From Anaerolineales bacterium (GTDB taxonomy: Bacteria > Chloroflexota > Anaerolineae > 4572-78 > J111), in the NCBI GenBank assembly GCA_015075405.1, contig JABTUK010000001.1:620001-684000 (forward strand): 64,000 bases of DNA. Direction: 5' to 3'. Below are positions 41,957-50,366 of the stretch, one piece after another. The stretch's first letter is position 1; each line of letters starts with the position of its first letter. The position numbers were made by a program, and so were the translations under genes. The notes under the pieces were generated by a model that had not been told where the DNA came from, did not search any database, and was given only the letters and a program-made list of their open reading frames with translations.

Positions 41957-44900
41957 TCAGGACTGATAGGCTTTCAACATGGCCCGAATTTTGTCCATTT
42001 GAAAACCTGTCGCCAATTGTTCCAACTCCAGGCCAAAGGGTTTTAAACACTCGTCCTGCTGTAGCGCAATCGCTTGTTGGCGCAGGCCGCGAATATCGCC
42101 GATGGTGACGAGTTCGGTTAGTTGGGCCAGCAGTTCTGCCGGTAGCGTTACTTCACCCGGTTTGCCGGCGCTGGTTGGGCCAGGGAGGGGCTGCGTATCG
42201 GTATAGCGCCATTCTAAATGTAGGTGCTGTTGGAGGGTTTCCAACAGGGTGTCAATATGCACCGGTTTGGGCACAAAGGCATCTGCGCCCGCCTCCAGAC
42301 TCTTGCGCCGGTCATCTTCATAGACGCTGGCCGAGGAAGCAATAATAATCACTTCCTTAAATTCTGGCGACTGGCGGATTTTTTGAATAAAAGCAAAGCC
42401 GTCCCATTCGGGCATAATCAAATCGGTGATAATCGCTTGAAAGGGGCCTTGCCCTACCTTCACCCAGCCGTCGAGGCCATTGTCAGCTTCCATCACCTCA
42501 AAGCCCAGGGGCGACAACATATCAACCAGAACCCGCCGGTTTTGGGGTTTATCATCCACCACCAAAATGCGGGGCGGCTGTCCCTTGACCCCGATGATAT
42601 TCTCGGTATTGAAGGGGATGGTTTCTGACCAGTGAGCCGCGAGGGGGACCGTTAACTCAAACCAGAAGGTACTGCCCCGGCCCGGTTCGCTGGTTACGCC
42701 CAATTCACCGCCCATCAATTTAATCAGATTGCGGCTGATGGCCAGGCCCAGCCCAGCCCCCTCCCCTTTGTGCCCGATCTCACTGACCTGTTTGAAGGGT
42801 TCAAAAATCATCTCCAGGTGTTCCGGGGCAATGCCGATGCCGGTATCAATCACCGTGAAGCGGAGGGTAATATCTGAACGTTCAACATTTGAACGTTTAA
42901 CGTTATCCTGGCCCACTACGGACACCCGAAATGTTACTTCGCCCTTATCGGTGTATCTTATGGCGTTGCCCAACAGGTTGATGAGCACCTGGCGCAGACG
43001 CTGCTCGTCAGCATAGATGGCCTGGGGTAAAGCCGGGTCGGTCTCGACCTTAAAATAGAGGCTTTTGTTTTCTGCCCGCACCCGGATGATCTCGCTGACC
43101 GTCTGGACGAAAGAGGGCAGATGAAAATCGGTAGGATGGAGTTCAATTTTGCCCGCCTCAACTTTGGCAATGTCGAGGACATCATTAATCAGCCCCAGCA
43201 AATGTTCGCCGCTCTGCTGGATGACGTTCAGACCGTCGCGCTGGCGGGGCAGGGTGAGGTCGCGTTTGAGAATTTGGGCATAGCCTAAAATACTGTTGAG
43301 GGGGGTGCGGAGTTCGTGGCTCATGGTGGCCAGGAAGATACTTTTGGCCTGGCTGGCGGTTTCGGCGCTGGCTTTCGCTTGTTCGGCCACCTCTTTGGCC
43401 TTGAGCAAGTTGGCCTCCGCCTGGATACGTTGGCTGATTTCTTGCTGCAACTGCTCGTTGGATAGGCGCAGTTCCAGGGTGCGTTCCCGCACCCGCCGTT
43501 CCAATTCACGATTGCGGGCCTTAATGCTGCTGATGCGCCATTGAAAGCCGGCCAGAACGCTGCCGGCAATAGCCAAGACGACCAATGCGCTAAACCAGGG
43601 GGTTTCCCACCAGGGCGGCAAAATAGTGAGCCGGATAGTTTTAGGGGTCTCGTTCCAGAGGCCATCGTTATTAGAGGCTTTGACCATAAAGGTATAATGA
43701 CCGGCATCCAGATTGGTATAGGTCGCCAGGCGCTGCGGGCTGGCCGGCGACCAATCCTGGTCAAACCCTGCCAGTTTATAGCGGTATAGATTTTTCTGAG
43801 CGATGTGATAATTTAGGGCGGCAAACTCAAAAGAAAAGACCGATTGGTCATAGGTCAGGATCAGATGCTCCAACTCATTAATCGGTTTTGCTAAAGGGGA
43901 GTCGTCGCCAACCGGCACGACCTGGTTAAAGAGCAAAAAGCCGGTCAGTACAATCGAGGGCAGGTAGGGATTATCTCTAATCTGCTCCGGGTAAAAAGCG
44001 GTTAGTCCCCCCGGCCCGCCGAAGAACATTTGGCCCTCACGACTCTGATAATAGCTATAAGGGTTAAATTGGTTGCTTTGCAAGCCGTCTAAAACATCAT
44101 AATTACGGAATGTTTCTGCCTGCGGGTCGAAGCGGGCTAAACCCTGGCCGGTACTGAGCCATAAATTACCCTTTGTATCGGCCAAAATACCATAGATGGT
44201 ACTACTGGGCAAGCCGTCTTTCATGTGGTAATGACTAAATTGGCCGGTGGCCGGGTTAAATTTATTCAATCCATCCGAGGTCCCGATCCAAAAAACACCT
44301 TCGGGGTCTTCATAGATCGAGCGCACATTATTGTTGCTGAGGCTGTTGGGGTCAGCAGGGCTAAACTGGTAGTGGTTAAATTTACCTGTGGCGGCATCAA
44401 ATTTATCCAAACCGGCGCGAAAGGTGCCAATCCAGAGGTCGCCGGCGTGATCGCCATAAAGAACATTGATGGTGTCTTCGGCCAGGCTGTGCGGGTTATT
44501 GAGGTCGTGACGGTAATGAGTTATCTGGCCGGTAGCCGGGTCGAATTTATCGAGGCCAAAGCCCAGGGTGCCGATCCACAGTGCGCCGCTGCCATCCTCG
44601 TAAATTTGGGTCAGGTTGTTCGAGGCCAGGGTGGCGGGATTGTTAGGGTCATTCTTGTAAGAGGTAAATTTTTCACTGGCTCGATCAAATTTGTTGAGGC
44701 CGCCGCCCATGGTTCCCACCCAAAGAACACCGGCCCGGTCTTCGTGGATAAAGTTGACAGTGTTGGCGCTTAAACTGGTCGAGTCCTGGGGGGCGTTTTG
44801 ATAATGGGTCATCTGGTTAGCGGCTCGATCAAACCGGTTTAGCCCGCCGTTTTGGGTGCCAATCCAGAGGACGCCCGCTTGATCTTGATAAATCGCGTTG

Positions 44901-46030
44901 ACAAAATTGGCGCTCAGGCTGGTCGGGTCGCCGGGGATATGCTGGTAAAGGGTAAAGCGTTGCAGGCCCAGGTCCAGCCGGTTAACGCCGCCGCCCCAGG
45001 TAGCAGCCCAGATAGCCCCGGCTCTGTCTCGATAAACTTCAAAAACGTTAGCGTGGCTCAGGCTGGCCGGGTTGTCGGGGTTGGCCGGGTAACGAGTCAC
45101 CTGGCCGGTTTTGGGGTCAAACTTGTTCAGGCCGGCGTTTTCCAGGCCCAACCAGAGATAACCCTGGCTGTCTTCGGTAATTGACCAGATATTGTTACCG
45201 CTGAGAGTGGCCGGGTTGTCGGGGTCGCTTTGATAGGCGGTAAATTGTTCGGTTTTAGGGTCAAATTTATTCAGGCCGCCGCCCCGTGTGCCGATCCATA
45301 AGGTTCCGGCGCGATCCTGGTAGATAGCCCAGGTCTGGTTGTTGCTCAGGCTGTGGGGATTGGCTGGGTCATGCTTGTATACGGTGAATTGTTCGGTTTC
45401 GCGGTCAAATTTATTCAAGCCGTCGCGGGTGCCAATCCAGAGCGTGCCTTCTTTATCTTCATAAATATGGATCACATCTTTGTAGCTCAGGCTGCGAGGG
45501 TTGGCGGGGTCAGGTTTGTAGGATTTAAACTTGCCGGTGGTCCGGTCGAAGCGGTTGAGGCCATCGCGGGTACCGAGCCAGAGCATGCCCAGGTGATCTT
45601 CATAAATAGCCCAGACGGCGTCGTTGCTGATACTGTCGGGGTTTTGGGGGTCATGGGTATAAACGGTAAAACGCCCGGTAGTCCGGTCAAAACGGTTTAA
45701 ACCGCCGGGGTCGGTGCCGAACCAGAGCGCGCCCTCTTTATCTTCATAGCCGGCCATAACCACGTTATTGCTCAGGCTGTTGGGGTTATCGGGAGTGTGC
45801 CGATAAACGGTGACGGTGTAGCCATCATACTTATTCAAGCCATCCTGCGTGCCAAACCACATGAAGCCCTGGCTATCTTGCATGATAAACATCACGGCTG
45901 AATTGGATAGGCCATCTTCAACGGTGAGATATTCAAAGCGGAGCGGCTCATCGGCCTGGGCCGGCAGGGGGGCGAAGGAAATGAGCGCAAGCCCTAAAAG
46001 TAATCCTATCGTCCTTAGCGCCACCCTCAT
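41957..46030 (-). CDS. Beta-propeller (two-component regulator propeller) hybrid histidine kinase
   Basis: A 1357-aa membrane sensor. Signal peptide 1-26; about a dozen propeller units with GxLWIGTRDGLNKFD repeats form a periplasmic/extracellular double propeller (about 35-700); then a Y_Y_Y domain, one membrane helix near 790-810, a coiled coil, HisKA with His in MSHELRTPLNS, HATPase (NLLGNAIRY, DTGIGI, GEGAGLGLA) and a C-terminal receiver (Asp in IITDLIMPEWDG). No AraC output domain as in Bacteroidetes HTCS proteins. A short repeat tract (42875-42904) is inserted in frame in the HATPase domain. The gene overlaps the next response-regulator gene by 4 bp. Confidence 0.93.
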   Translation of the reverse strand: MRVALRTIGLLLGLALISFAPLPAQADEPLRFEYLTVEDGLSNSAVMFIMQDSQGFMWFGTQDGLNKYDGYTVTVYRHTPDNPNSLSNNVVMAGYEDKEGALWFGTDPGGLNRFDRTTGRFTVYTHDPQNPDSISNDAVWAIYEDHLGMLWLGTRDGLNRFDRTTGKFKSYKPDPANPRSLSYKDVIHIYEDKEGTLWIGTRDGLNKFDRETEQFTVYKHDPANPHSLSNNQTWAIYQDRAGTLWIGTRGGGLNKFDPKTEQFTAYQSDPDNPATLSGNNIWSITEDSQGYLWLGLENAGLNKFDPKTGQVTRYPANPDNPASLSHANVFEVYRDRAGAIWAATWGGGVNRLDLGLQRFTLYQHIPGDPTSLSANFVNAIYQDQAGVLWIGTQNGGLNRFDRAANQMTHYQNAPQDSTSLSANTVNFIHEDRAGVLWVGTMGGGLNKFDRASEKFTSYKNDPNNPATLASNNLTQIYEDGSGALWIGTLGFGLDKFDPATGQITHYRHDLNNPHSLAEDTINVLYGDHAGDLWIGTFRAGLDKFDAATGKFNHYQFSPADPNSLSNNNVRSIYEDPEGVFWIGTSDGLNKFNPATGQFSHYHMKDGLPSSTIYGILADTKGNLWLSTGQGLARFDPQAETFRNYDVLDGLQSNQFNPYSYYQSREGQMFFGGPGGLTAFYPEQIRDNPYLPSIVLTGFLLFNQVVPVGDDSPLAKPINELEHLILTYDQSVFSFEFAALNYHIAQKNLYRYKLAGFDQDWSPASPQRLATYTNLDAGHYTFMVKASNNDGLWNETPKTIRLTILPPWWETPWFSALVVLAIAGSVLAGFQWRISSIKARNRELERRVRERTLELRLSNEQLQQEISQRIQAEANLLKAKEVAEQAKASAETASQAKSIFLATMSHELRTPLNSILGYAQILKRDLTLPRQRDGLNVIQQSGEHLLGLINDVLDIAKVEAGKIELHPTDFHLPSFVQTVSEIIRVRAENKSLYFKVETDPALPQAIYADEQRLRQVLINLLGNAIRYTDKGEVTFRVSVVGQDNVKRSNVERSDITLRFTVIDTGIGIAPEHLEMIFEPFKQVSEIGHKGEGAGLGLAISRNLIKLMGGELGVTSEPGRGSTFWFELTVPLAAHWSETIPFNTENIIGVKGQPPRILVVDDKPQNRRVLVDMLSPLGFEVMEADNGLDGWVKVGQGPFQAIITDLIMPEWDGFAFIQKIRQSPEFKEVIIIASSASVYEDDRRKSLEAGADAFVPKPVHIDTLLETLQQHLHLEWRYTDTQPLPGPTSAGKPGEVTLPAELLAQLTELVTIGDIRGLRQQAIALQQDECLKPFGLELEQLATGFQMDKIRAMLKAYQS

Positions 46031-46647
46031 GACGATTCTCCTACAGCCTCATAAAAGTCGGGATATAACTTTTTGAGACAATCGGGGCAAATACCGTGAC
46101 TAAAATCGGCCTCGGAATGGCATTGAATATAGGCTTCGAGTTGGGTCCAGTACCCCCCGTCATCCCGAATTTTTTTGCAGTTGGCGCAGATAGGCAGCAG
46201 GCCCCGCAGCACTTTTATGTTAGCCAAAGCCTCTTCCAGTTGCCGGTTTTTCTCTTCCAGGCTTTGCTGCAACTGGCGCAGGGTCAGGTGGGTGCAAACG
46301 CGGGCTAACACCTCCTCCACCCGAAAGGGCTTGGTAATATAATCTACCCCACCGACGGCAAAGGCGCTGACGATATCAAACGTCTCATCGAGGGCGCTGA
46401 TAAAAAGCACCGGGGTATCTCTGGTATTTTCATCGGCTTTTAACCGGCCGCAGACTTGATAGCCATCCATACCGGGCATCAAAACATCCAGCAGGATAAG
46501 ATCGGGTTTAAGCTGGGGCATAACGGCGAGGGCGGAAGGGCCGTCGGTAAAAACTAAAACACGGAAGTTGGCTGTTTCCAGAGCGTCGAACAACGCCTTC
46601 AGATTAGCCAGAGTATCATCCACAATCACAATGGTTTCGCCGGCCAT
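46027..46647 (-). CDS. Response regulator with C-terminal Cys-rich (zinc-ribbon-like) segment
   Basis: 206 aa from the ATG at 46647 (GGAGA before it). Receiver domain (IVIVDD, LILLDVLMPGMDG, KPF) followed by a coiled coil (LEEKNRQLEEAL) and a Cys module LLPICANCKKIRDDGGYW...GICPDCLKKLYPDF, with two C-x2-C pairs, often found at the end of such regulators. An upstream frame to 46782 is repeat-derived. Translationally coupled by an ATGA overlap to the propeller kinase, its likely partner. Confidence 0.9.
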   Translation of the reverse strand: MAGETIVIVDDTLANLKALFDALETANFRVLVFTDGPSALAVMPQLKPDLILLDVLMPGMDGYQVCGRLKADENTRDTPVLFISALDETFDIVSAFAVGGVDYITKPFRVEEVLARVCTHLTLRQLQQSLEEKNRQLEEALANIKVLRGLLPICANCKKIRDDGGYWTQLEAYIQCHSEADFSHGICPDCLKKLYPDFYEAVGESS

Positions 46648-46725
46648 AGGTAATTCTCCGGTTAGTTTGCCGGTTAAGCGAGGTTTAAAAATTGTAGCTC
46701 TATCAGGTTCGACAGGGTTTTTGCG

Positions 46726-46789
46726 CTCGTTGCGAAACTCAGTTTCGCAACGCAGTTGGGTGTCCAAACTCAGTTTGGACACCAGCCAA
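46726..46789. repeat. 64-bp double palindrome, second copy
   Basis: Reverse-orientation copy of 20982-21045, 63 of 64 bases identical. Contains GTTGCGAAACTCAGTTTCGC and TGTCCAAACTCAGTTTGGAC palindromes. It lies just upstream of the response regulator gene at 46647. Confidence 0.9.
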
Positions 46790-46823
46790 AATCAGGAGAG
46801 CCAAAATTGTCTTTATAACTATT

Positions 46824-47087
46824 TTAACCCCGTTTTGCGGAAATGGAACATTCAATTAGCTTAAATTTTCCGGCGCGTGACAGACGCTTAATCTCCATCT
46901 CTCTTTTCTGGGCAGCGGGGCGATCTGGCGCTTCTTCCAGGTAAACCAGCCGAACAGGGCCGCGCTGCCGGGTGTAACGCGCTCCACGCCCAGTATTGTG
47001 GGCCTTCAACCGCCGCTCGATATCGGTGGTCCAGCCCGTATAGAGCGTCTGGTCGGCACACTCGACAATGTAAACAAAGACCGCCAT
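46824..47087 (-). CDS. GIY-YIG nuclease-fold protein (UPF0213-like)
   Basis: 87 aa from the ATG at 47087 (MAVFVYIVECADQ). The GIY-YIG core is VYIVECADQTLYTGWTTD with Arg/Lys in ERRLKAHN and RGARYT, and a later Glu in AQKREMEIK, matching stand-alone bacterial GIY-YIG proteins of unknown target. The frame extends upstream into a G-rich tandem repeat that is not conserved protein. Confidence 0.88.
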   Translation of the reverse strand: MAVFVYIVECADQTLYTGWTTDIERRLKAHNTGRGARYTRQRGPVRLVYLEEAPDRPAAQKREMEIKRLSRAGKFKLIECSISAKRG

Positions 47088-47093
47088 AAAAAT

Positions 47094-47132
47094 CAGCAGG
47101 GGGGCAGGGGAGCAGAGGAGCAGGGGAGAAAT
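47094..47132. repeat. GGGGAGCAG tandem tract (left of an inverted pair)
   Basis: CAGCAGGGGGGCAGGGGAGC and following GGAGCAGGGG words. The complementary tract CTCCTCTGCTCCTCCGCTCC lies at 47552-47595 inside the end of tyrA. The two flank the frameshifted gene at 47143-47543. Confidence 0.8.
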
Positions 47133-47142
47133 TTTTGCTCCG

Positions 47143-47543
47143 CTAATCCTCAAATTTTCTACCCGATATTAACCATGGGGAAGGGTTGCTAATCATGCTC
47201 ACCAGCTTACCCAGGATATGATCGTAAGTGCGATAAAGCTCACGTCCTATATCGGTGTCCAAGTAGTTGCATTTAACAGCAAATTCAAGCCAGGTCTGAG
47301 TTTCGGCAGCTTCGGCTTCCGCGTCATTTAACTTAAGCAAAAATGCCCCTTCGTAGCGGCGCTTGCGCCAAGCTTCAGTTAAGTAGCGCATACAGAGCGC
47401 GATGAGCGGCGAATTTGGTCTATCAATGAATACCGCTCCTCTACGGGAAAATTTTTAGTCAACTCAAAAATTTGCATTGCTGCCTCAAATGCTAATTGAT
47501 ATACCTCCAAATCCCGATGACTCTGAATAGGCTTGCGATTCAT
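47143..47543 (-). pseudogene. Four-helix-bundle (23S rRNA intervening-sequence type) protein, frameshifted
   Basis: The first part (from MNRKPIQSHRDLEVYQLAFEA at 47543) has the family opening RDLEVYQLAFEAAMQIFELTKNFP and runs to IRRSSRSVCA, then stops. The family continuation (LTEAWRKRRYEGAF, LEFAVKCNYL) resumes one frame over. One extra base near 47383-47385, turning GCTACTTAAC into the equivalent of GCTAACTTAAC, restores a continuous protein of about 133 aa. Either a recent one-base deletion or a sequencing error. It begins 1 bp after the tyrA stop. Confidence 0.8.
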
Positions 47544-47544
47544 G

Positions 47545-48552
47545 CTATTTTCTTCTCCTCTGCTCCTCCGCTCCCCTGCCCCCCTGCTTCTTCGCTCCGC
47601 CGCCAAAACCGATGAGCTGGCGCATCAAGCCGGGACGCTCAATCGCGGGGGGGGCCAACTCCGGGTCGTCAAAATGGCCCTGGCGATAATCTACCAGCCA
47701 GTTGTGGCGCTCAACAATGGCCTGATCCAGCTTTTGGAGCAGGGTTTCATGCGACCCTTCATCTGCGTTGAGCAGCGCCCGCAGTTCCTGCAAATGGGCC
47801 AGATAGCGGTCAAGCCAATGGAGCAACGCGCTGCGTTGGGCCAACAGGGCTGCTTGCAGCGAGTCAGGGTCGCCGCTGGCCCCGCTGGAGGTCTGGTCAA
47901 ACAGACCCCCGGCCAGCTTGCGCATCTCGCGCCAGGTAGGCTGGCCGGCGACAGTCTGCAACAAGGCAATTCCCAGAACGCTGGGTAGGGTTTCGACTGC
48001 CGCCACCAGGCCGTCGTGCTCGGCCGCATCTAAAAAGAAGGGTTTAGCCCCCAGCATACTAATAACGCTCACCATCAATTGAACCGCCGTTTCTTCGGCA
48101 TTAGGGGCCGGAGTGAGGCAGTACAACCGATTGTGGAACAGGGCCGCGGCGGCCTGACTCTGCTCGGAACCTGCCGGCTGCACCAGCGGATCGCCGCCCA
48201 CAAAATGGGCGTGAGGCGGCAGCAGTTCGGCGGCCCAGGCCAGCACCGGGGCTTTGCTGCGGGCCGTATCGCTGATGACCACGCCGGGTTTGAGATAGGG
48301 GGCGATGGCCGCCAGGGTGGGCCGGATGCCGCTCAACGGAAGAGCCAGGATAATCAAATCGGCCGGCTCGCAGGCATTGACCAGATTCCACTCGGTTTTA
48401 TCAAAGGCGCCCAGTTTGAGAGCAGTTTTGGCTCGATCCAAATCCTTATCGTGCCCCAGCAGCCGGGGCGGGTCTTTCTGCTGCTTCAACGCCAACCCCA
48501 ACGAAGTACCGATAACGCCTGTGCCGACGATGGTAATGGTGAAGTTACTCAT
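47545..48552 (-). CDS. tyrA: Prephenate dehydrogenase
   Basis: NAD(P)-dependent prephenate or arogenate dehydrogenase (335 aa) for tyrosine synthesis. Rossmann motif IVGTGVIGTSLGLAL at 8-22, then DLIILALPLSGI, VVISDTARSK and HFVGGDPLVQ (HPM.G in most homologs; here GGDPL). The last 20 residues (AKKQGGRGAEEQRRRK) are encoded by a G-rich tandem repeat, so the native C-terminus is probably around GFGG. The dehydrogenase assignment is firm; the substrate (prephenate or arogenate) is not. Confidence 0.85.
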   Translation of the reverse strand: MSNFTITIVGTGVIGTSLGLALKQQKDPPRLLGHDKDLDRAKTALKLGAFDKTEWNLVNACEPADLIILALPLSGIRPTLAAIAPYLKPGVVISDTARSKAPVLAWAAELLPPHAHFVGGDPLVQPAGSEQSQAAAALFHNRLYCLTPAPNAEETAVQLMVSVISMLGAKPFFLDAAEHDGLVAAVETLPSVLGIALLQTVAGQPTWREMRKLAGGLFDQTSSGASGDPDSLQAALLAQRSALLHWLDRYLAHLQELRALLNADEGSHETLLQKLDQAIVERHNWLVDYRQGHFDDPELAPPAIERPGLMRQLIGFGGGAKKQGGRGAEEQRRRK

Positions 48553-48554
48553 GG

Positions 48555-48612
48555 ATACCTCGGAGTAGGGAGTAGGGAGTAGGGAGTAAGGAAATAAACC
48601 CCTTACTACCTA
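48555..48612. repeat. GGAGTAGGGAGTAGG tandem with partial mirror
   Basis: About four GGAGTAG words (48560-48585), then CTTACTACCTACCCCC, giving a loose inverted repeat upstream of tyrA. Confidence 0.75.
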
Positions 48613-48617
48613 CCCCC

Positions 48618-49214
48618 TTAATTCAGATTATCCGCCCACTGCAATGCCGCCAACAATTTTTCCTCTTCATCGGCGGGTTGGCCGGTGAGTGTTTCCTGGT
48701 GCCGGGCGATGAGTTTGACGGCCAACGGCTCGCAGCCCGCTTCTTCAGCCCAGGCCGCGCCGATGGCCGGATGGTGAGCGTGGATGATAAAAGGATGAAG
48801 GATGAAGGATGAAGGATGATTCGCCATTCGCCATTCGCCATTCGCCATTCGCCATTCGCTGATTCGCATTAGCGCCGCCGGCCAGAAGGCTTTAAGCAGC
48901 ACAATGGCTACCCGGTAAGGAATGGGTTGCCCCAAACTCTTGGCGACATCGTGCAGCAGCCCGGCTTGCAGGAGGGCCGGCTGCTGATAACCGGCCTGCT
49001 GCAAGGTGCGCCCCACGGCCAGGGCGTGGCGCTGGTCATTAGGCGACATGCGGGCAAATAACCGGCGCTGGGCGGGGGTGGTCAGAATTGTGTTGACAAA
49101 CGTCTTATCTGTGTCGGTCAGCCCTCCGCCGGCCCATGCTGGCAAATTGGCTTTGAGGGCGGCAAAAAATTGAAAGGCCCGGTAGAGCGCCGGTTGCTTG
49201 ATGGGATGTCTCAC
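48618..49214 (-). CDS. HD-domain hydrolase
   Basis: A 198-aa HD-superfamily phosphohydrolase-like protein. Metal-binding residues are visible as HALAVGRTL, LLHDVAKSLGQ (the HD pair) and HAHHPAIG. An in-frame insertion of a tandem repeat (48790-48866; EWRMANGEWRMAN and SSFILHP at protein level) splits the domain between the HD pair and the following helix. It may still fold if the insertion loops out. The gene overlaps the M50 protease gene by 4 bp. Substrate unknown. Confidence 0.78.
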   Translation of the reverse strand: MRHPIKQPALYRAFQFFAALKANLPAWAGGGLTDTDKTFVNTILTTPAQRRLFARMSPNDQRHALAVGRTLQQAGYQQPALLQAGLLHDVAKSLGQPIPYRVAIVLLKAFWPAALMRISEWRMANGEWRMANHPSSFILHPFIIHAHHPAIGAAWAEEAGCEPLAVKLIARHQETLTGQPADEEEKLLAALQWADNLN

Positions 49215-49969
49215 AAACTAAACAGCAGGCGGGTCACAGCAATGGCCGGCTCAAAAATAATCCGGCTCATAATGCGGCCGGCTAGAAAAAAGAGCAGCAT
49301 AAAAATCAAAAAACTGTAGGGCTGGATCCGTTCCAGTTGGTAGGCCAACGGGGCGGGCAACAGACCTTTTAAGATGGCAAAGCCATCCAGCGGGGGCACC
49401 GGTACCAGATTAAATATGAACAGAGCGACATTGATAAACGCAAACTGAGATAAGATGTTGAAGGCGTTATTCTCCAGAGCAGGAAATCCCCCGATAAAAG
49501 GCAGCAGGGCGTACCACAGCAGAGCTACCAGGCCGGCCAGGATCAGGTTGGCAATGGGGCCGGCGGCGGCCACCAGCATATGGCCGGTGCGCGGGTTAGG
49601 CCGCAAGGCGCTGGGGTTGATCGGCACATACGCCCAGCCCAACCCGACCACAATCATCAAAATGGAGCCGAGAAAGTTCAATTGGGCCAGCGGGTTGAGG
49701 GTGAGCCGGCCGCTCCGCCGAGGGGTAGAATCGCCCAGCCGGTCGGCGACCACCGCGTGGGCCAATTCGTGAATGGGGAAGGCGATGAGCAAAATTAAAA
49801 GGCGCGGCCCAATTCTGCTGACGGTGGGGTTGGATTGGAGGGACAGAAAAACAGCCAGGATAAGTCCGGCGAAAAAGATCAGATAGGCTGTAGGCGGCTG
49901 GGTGAGCGGGCGCAGGCGATCTAGCCAATTATTTGAACGGGGCGGCTCGTAATAATATTGTGGGCGCAT
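49211..49969 (-). CDS. Site-2-protease-type M50 metallopeptidase
   Basis: Membrane-embedded zinc peptidase, about 252 aa from the ATG at 49969 (a TTG seven codons earlier is possible). Zinc site His-Glu-x-x-His in FPIHELAHA and the second motif NLVPVPPLDGF (the Asp ligand) are present; five or six membrane segments. No PDZ domain. It is of the small rhomboid-neighbour type that releases membrane-bound factors, target unknown. Coupled to the HD gene by overlap. Confidence 0.9.
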   Translation of the reverse strand: MRPQYYYEPPRSNNWLDRLRPLTQPPTAYLIFFAGLILAVFLSLQSNPTVSRIGPRLLILLIAFPIHELAHAVVADRLGDSTPRRSGRLTLNPLAQLNFLGSILMIVVGLGWAYVPINPSALRPNPRTGHMLVAAAGPIANLILAGLVALLWYALLPFIGGFPALENNAFNILSQFAFINVALFIFNLVPVPPLDGFAILKGLLPAPLAYQLERIQPYSFLIFMLLFFLAGRIMSRIIFEPAIAVTRLLFSL

Positions 49970-50105
49970 TGGGACTCGATTCTTTCGCAAAGGGTGCGGT
50001 GATTATAACACGCAGTAGGCTGATGGCGAAATGTAAGGGATGACTGCCGACCACCGACGGCTGACCATTAGGGCATGAGTAGCATTTCTCATTATAGCTA
50101 AAAAT

Positions 50106-50250
50106 AGAACGCAGGTGACGTAGATTTTCGCAGATCAGCGTAGATAAAATAAAAAATCAGCGAGTATCAATAGATCCAAATTTAAGGAGCCAGCATCCTC
50201 AGATGCGGCCCCGTTCGGCATCTGAATGAGGACTGCTGCCCACAGAAAAA
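50106..50250. repeat. CGCAGATT-word repeat and half of a shell-A element
   Basis: 50106-50160 holds ACGTAGATTTTCGCAGATCAGCG-like words in parts. 50168-50183 is CAATAGATCCAAATTT, one arm of the shell seen at 35304 and 35434. Beyond it, GGAGCCAGCATCCTCAGATG (50186-) and its mirror GCATCTGAATGAGGACTGCT make an inner palindrome. The right shell arm is missing. Confidence 0.65.
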
Positions 50251-50255
50251 AACAC

Positions 50256-50284
50256 TTGACGAAACAATGATCTTATGATATTCT
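50256..50284 (+). promoter_or_regulatory. Promoter of the nitrate-sensor kinase gene
   Basis: TTGACG (50256-50261), 17-bp spacer, TATTCT (50279-50284). Transcription would start just before the terminator-like hairpin at 50306. Confidence 0.65.
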
Positions 50285-50305
50285 TTCGCAAAATTATGTG
50301 TAAGC

Positions 50306-50352
50306 AAGCCCTCGACGGCGAGATTTAAATCTTGCCAGCGAGGGCTTTTTTG
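50306..50352 (+). terminator. Intrinsic terminator immediately before the kinase start codon
   Basis: AAGCCCTCG (50306-50314) pairs with CGAGGGCTT (50339-50347), with GGC/GCC and AGATTTAAATCT continuing the stem inside, followed by six Ts. It ends 14 bp before the ATG at 50367, after the promoter, so it should act as an attenuator. Confidence 0.8.
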
Positions 50353-50366
50353 TTTGAGACCGCAGC

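Noticed and set aside
41957-46030. Bacteroidetes-type HTCS polysaccharide sensor
   Set aside because: It has the propeller, Y_Y_Y, kinase and receiver parts but no AraC DNA-binding domain and no polysaccharide-utilisation genes nearby.
46648-46782. Extended N-terminus of the response regulator (start at 46782)
   Set aside because: The extension translates the 64-bp palindromic repeat; ATG at 46647 has a proper ribosome site and begins the receiver domain.
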